Below, piece after piece: positions 58,283 to 61,306 of a stretch of 61,306 bases of DNA. Made by a program: the position numbers and the translations under genes. The notes beneath the pieces were generated by a model. The model was not told the origin of the DNA and ran no database searches. It worked only from the letters and a program-made list of their open reading frames with translations. The DNA is taken from positions 1 to 61,306 of the forward strand of contig JADZEH010000036.1 in the NCBI GenBank assembly GCA_020850635.1, in the 5' to 3' direction. Position 1 is the first letter of the stretch. Each line of letters starts with the position of its first letter. The stretch is from Candidatus Doudnabacteria bacterium. GTDB taxonomy: Bacteria; Patescibacteriota; Doudnabacteria; UBA920.

Positions 58283-60361
58283 CTATTCAAAATGGATGTT
58301 TTCGGCTAGAAATTCAGCTTTTTTCTTTAAAACTGGATATTTTTTTAGGGTTGGATCGTCGTCTATGAGTAGTTTGGCTCCTTGTTTGGCGAGTTGCAAA
58401 GCTTTTAAGCTCATAAATCTCGAGAATTTATACTGGAAACCAGTCTGAGTTTGGCCAAAAAGGTCCCCAAACCCGCGTTGCTCCAAATCCATTTCAGCAA
58501 GCTTAAAACCGTCATTAGAGCTGGCAAAGTTATTGAGACGGGCTAATGTACCCTCATCGCTTGAATCACTAAACAGAAAACAGTATGACTGCTGTGGGCC
58601 ACGACCAACACGTCCACGTAATTGATGCAACTGAGCTAATCCAAAGTTTTGCGCCCCTTCAATTATCATTGCTGTAGCATTGGGAACATCAATTCCAATT
58701 TCGATGACAGAAGTCGCCACAAGGATGTCGAGTTGTTTGTTGTTGAACGCTTCCATTGTCTTTTCTTTTTCAGAGCCCTTCATTTTGCCATAAAGTAAAC
58801 CAAGTTTAAATTTGGGAAAAATATCTTCAGACAATCGTTTAAATTCAGCTTTTACAGATTTCGTTGTGCTTGTCTCAGAGTCTTCAACTCGTGGTGTGAT
58901 AATAAAGGCTTGTCTTCCAGCCCTGATTTCTTTTTTGATAAACTCGTAGATTTTTGCGCGACCATCCTCTGTAACTACTTTTGTAATTATTGGTTTTCGT
59001 CCACTTGGCACTTGTTTTAAAATTGATGTTTGAAGGTCATCATAAAGTGCTAAAGCTAAGGTTCGTGGGATTGGCGTCGCAGTCATTGATAACAAGTGAG
59101 GAACTCTCTCAGCTTTTTCCTGCTGTTTCAAAAGTGTAGCGCGTTGTTCGACGCCAAAACGATGCTGCTCATCAATTATAATCAACCCCAAGTTTTTAAA
59201 TGATTGGCCATAAAGCAAAGCATGTGTACCAATTGCAAAATGAATTTTCCCTTTGCTAATCTCCGACGATACTTCCTTTTTTCCAACAACTTCACCATCT
59301 ATTATTCGATAATTGTTCGTAACTAAAGCACTATGTTTTTTGTTAAGCGTTCTAAAAGTTTTGTTATCATAAAGAAGCTTAGTGATAGTTTGATAATGTT
59401 GCTTGGCTAAAATTTCAGTTGGAGCCAGTAAAGTTACTTGGAAGTTTTGTTTCATTGCTGCGAGCGCACTCAAGATGGCGACCAACGTTTTTCCACTTCC
59501 CACGTCACCTTCTAACAAGCGATTCATGGGTACTGGACCTTCCATATCCTGCATAATTTGCCACGCTGCTTGCTTTTGTCCCGCGGTCAGTGTAAAAGGT
59601 AGTGAAGCTAAAAACTTTTTGACTAATTCAACATCAGGCTTAATATTAGGGGCAATAGAGCTGGCGAGTTCGTGTTTGCGTTTTTGAACAGCTAATTGTT
59701 GAATAAAACCATCATTAAAGCTAATGCGGAGTTTGGCGCGCTGTAGGGCTTCTTCTGATTCCGGAAAGTGAATCTGGCGAATCGCTTGGTTTAGTGGTAA
59801 TAATTTACACGACGTTAATACAGGTTTTGGAATATCATCAACAACCGAGTCGGCTAAGTGGAGATGCTTTTTTATCAACGTTCGGATAGTTTTGTTGTAA
59901 ACATTCTCCGTAAGATGATAGACGGGAACGATGCGGCCAGTATGGGTGGTGTCATCACTAACCTTTTCGTATATTGGGTTTGAAAGTTGCAAGTGTTTGT
60001 AAAACGTGGCTTTACCAGATAGTAAAACTTCATCACCTGCTTTGAGATAGTTTTTGATGTAGGGCTGATTAAACCACATGACTTTAAGTGAACCTGTGTC
60101 ATCGGAGATTATTGCTTCACACAGTGAAGTGCGGCTGCGGAACGAAAAACGTGTGGCAATAGTTTTGATAGTGCCACGTACGGTGATAACTTGTTCAGCA
60201 CGAATATCTTTTATCGCACTAAAGACGCTGAAGTCGAGATGTTTATAGGGAAAATAAAAAAGCAGGTCAGATACCGCTTTTATCCCGAGCTTGTTTAAAT
60301 TTTTTGAGTTGGTCTCGCCGATCCCAAGAAGCTCTGTGATCGGACTGTCTAGAGTTATCAT
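58283..60361 (-). CDS. recG: ATP-dependent DNA helicase RecG
   Basis: This 692-residue protein has the N-terminal wedge (OB) domain (about 60-150), helicase domain 1 with LLEGDVGSGKTLVAI at about 285-299, the DExH box IIIDEQHRFG at about 392-401, SMTATPIPRTLALALYDD, and helicase domain 2 with LVATSVIEIGIDVPNATAM and QLRGRVGRGPQQSYCFL. RecG reverses stalled replication forks and migrates Holliday junctions. It follows, by three bases, a small membrane protein on the same strand. Confidence 0.96.
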   Translation of the reverse strand: MITLDSPITELLGIGETNSKNLNKLGIKAVSDLLFYFPYKHLDFSVFSAIKDIRAEQVITVRGTIKTIATRFSFRSRTSLCEAIISDDTGSLKVMWFNQPYIKNYLKAGDEVLLSGKATFYKHLQLSNPIYEKVSDDTTHTGRIVPVYHLTENVYNKTIRTLIKKHLHLADSVVDDIPKPVLTSCKLLPLNQAIRQIHFPESEEALQRAKLRISFNDGFIQQLAVQKRKHELASSIAPNIKPDVELVKKFLASLPFTLTAGQKQAAWQIMQDMEGPVPMNRLLEGDVGSGKTLVAILSALAAMKQNFQVTLLAPTEILAKQHYQTITKLLYDNKTFRTLNKKHSALVTNNYRIIDGEVVGKKEVSSEISKGKIHFAIGTHALLYGQSFKNLGLIIIDEQHRFGVEQRATLLKQQEKAERVPHLLSMTATPIPRTLALALYDDLQTSILKQVPSGRKPIITKVVTEDGRAKIYEFIKKEIRAGRQAFIITPRVEDSETSTTKSVKAEFKRLSEDIFPKFKLGLLYGKMKGSEKEKTMEAFNNKQLDILVATSVIEIGIDVPNATAMIIEGAQNFGLAQLHQLRGRVGRGPQQSYCFLFSDSSDEGTLARLNNFASSNDGFKLAEMDLEQRGFGDLFGQTQTGFQYKFSRFMSLKALQLAKQGAKLLIDDDPTLKKYPVLKKKAEFLAENIHFE

Positions 60362-60364
60362 AAA

Positions 60365-60838
60365 CTAAAACTTGAAGTAGTGGGTGAGACGCTGAATAAA
60401 AGTTGGTTCGTTTGATTCGTGTTCTGGAACTATTGGCAGGAGAATATCACGAATGCTTGTAGGATTTTGATCTTCGAGTTCTATGATTAACAAGTGATTT
60501 AAGTATGCAGTGGTTTCGATATTTAAAGTACGATGTTCATCAGTATCAACAACCCAAAATCTTTGCATGTTTTTGTAGGGGATATGCAGTTCGTTTAAAT
60601 GAATTCCTTTGTCGCTAAGGCCAACTTTCATGGTTTCTGGTTTTTGGCGAAGTAAATATGATGCCAGTCCCGCAATAAAAGCGATGCTGATTGCTCCAAA
60701 GTAATCACCGGAAATAATTTGAAAACCAACAATTAAAACAATAACTGCCCAGAAAGTGATGTGCCACCCGGTATTTTTATGGTAGTGCTTAAATGATGGC
60801 GCTTCCCATGAAAGTATGTATTGAGTTTCTTGAGCCAT
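60365..60838 (-). CDS. Small membrane protein with two helices and a PH-like domain
   Basis: This 157-residue protein starts at ATG 60838. A longer frame to 60913 runs into the tRNA-Ser gene and is an artefact. Two adjacent hydrophobic helices (about 27-70, ITFWAVIVLIVGFQII and GAISIAFIAGLASYLL) are followed by a cytoplasmic beta-rich domain (KVGLSDKGIHLNELHIPYKNMQRFWVVD, then TLNIETTAYLNHLLIIEL) like bacterial PH-type domains. Function is unknown. It probably shares a transcript with recG. Confidence 0.78.
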   Translation of the reverse strand: MAQETQYILSWEAPSFKHYHKNTGWHITFWAVIVLIVGFQIISGDYFGAISIAFIAGLASYLLRQKPETMKVGLSDKGIHLNELHIPYKNMQRFWVVDTDEHRTLNIETTAYLNHLLIIELEDQNPTSIRDILLPIVPEHESNEPTFIQRLTHYFKF

Positions 60839-60867
60839 TTTGGTTTTATTTTTAAATAAGTACTCTC

Positions 60868-60956
<89 letters not shown>

Positions 60957-61257
60957 ATATATTGGTCGCGGATCGAATAAATTCGCCCGCTCCTCGTTCA
61001 ATTCAGCAAAGCTGAATTTTCACTTCCTAAAGAATAATGATTTTCAATCTATATTAGACTACGTCTCGCCAATATGCTCGGCTTTTCCGCAAATCTATCT
61101 CAAATGCAAAAGTTTTAGTGTAAGTAATTTGGGAGCCCTTTATTTATTTTTTTGATATTTAACTCCAATATTATAACATCTTCGTAGAAATAATAAAAAC
61201 GGCCAGATCTCTAGAATTAGGCCGTTTTCATTTTGTTTCAGATTTGCATCCGGTACT
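60957..61257. other. Region upstream of tRNA-Ser: long leader and a terminator, no gene
   Basis: On the minus strand TGTTATAAT (-10 at 61175-61170) could start a transcript about 200 bases before the tRNA. That leader can form AATTCAGC/GCTGAATT (near 61003-61021) and GCGG/CCGC enclosing CGAAT/ATTCG (near 60968-60992). A hairpin AAAACGGCC/GGCCGTTTT at 61195-61229 is a terminator, direction uncertain. No protein gene is convincing. Confidence 0.5.
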
Positions 61258-61306
61258 ATCGTTCCGAAATATATAAGCACGTTATGCGTATATATTTCGG
61301 AACGAT
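61258..61306. repeat. Perfect 18-bp palindrome at the window end
   Basis: The arms ATCGTTCCGAAATATATA (61258-61275) and TATATATTTCGGAACGAT (61289-61306) are exact reverse complements around a 13-base loop, in which GCA/TGC can pair further. The window stops at the last base of the palindrome, which fits a repeat at which a contig was broken or an element boundary. Confidence 0.9.

Overview
The window looks like a contig of a Patescibacteria (Candidate Phyla Radiation, Parcubacteria-like) genome. The reasons are: AT-rich host genes that mostly lack a Shine-Dalgarno (SD) site; many extended -10 promoters (TGnTATAAT or TGnTATACT), some placing the start site on or next to the ATG; a PrgI/VirB4/VirB6-like type IV secretion locus full of membrane-anchored proteins of unknown function; a helix-turn-helix protein fused to a membrane segment and a giant tail-fibre-like ectodomain; a PaaX/Cas2-like regulator; and DUF192. 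TGA is used as a stop. No lineage below the CPR can be assigned by reading alone.

Layout. 1-5314 (mostly minus): a VirD4/TraG-like ATPase, an 87-residue protein, a ClpA/B-like double AAA+ ATPase and an acidic protein form one operon. It is preceded by its own promoter, a cobalamin-type riboswitch-like leader and an overlapping terminator. A PaaX/Cas2-like regulator lies upstream. 5779-11162 (plus): the giant surface protein and two anchored or secreted proteins. 11214-12300 (minus): the infC-rpmI-rplT operon, divergent from an NRAMP-like transporter and an M23 lipoprotein. 14479-23100: an accessory zone around ssrA (tmRNA). It holds small GC-rich genes with strong SD sites, separated by repeated hairpin elements, and a candidate RiPP cluster (radical SAM/SPASM enzyme, 35-residue precursor, HExxH protease). 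23257-31600: a cold-shock protein, smpB, a PLD-like nuclease, argS, ileS and a CBS-domain protein. 31653-39753: recO, an anchored repeat protein bracketed by mirror-image hairpins, a LysM-CHAP hydrolase, a uvrD-type helicase, rsmA and DUF192. 39920-56287: the type IV secretion-like locus (secreted proteins, VirB6-like channel, PrgI, split VirB4, lysozyme-like protein, DsbA, anchored beta-propeller-like protein). 56368-61306: radA, one more GC-rich SD-led gene, recG, tRNA-Ser(UGA) and a perfect 18-bp palindrome at the very end.

Together these give core information processing (translation, tmRNA rescue, recombination and repair), envelope remodelling (M23, CHAP and lysozyme-like enzymes), a DNA- or protein-transport machine split over two loci, and a layer of foreign-looking cassette genes. 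The three most notable systems are the riboswitch-like control of the AAA+/VirD4 operon, the rSAM cyclophane-type RiPP candidate, and the hairpin-delimited gene cassettes next to ssrA.
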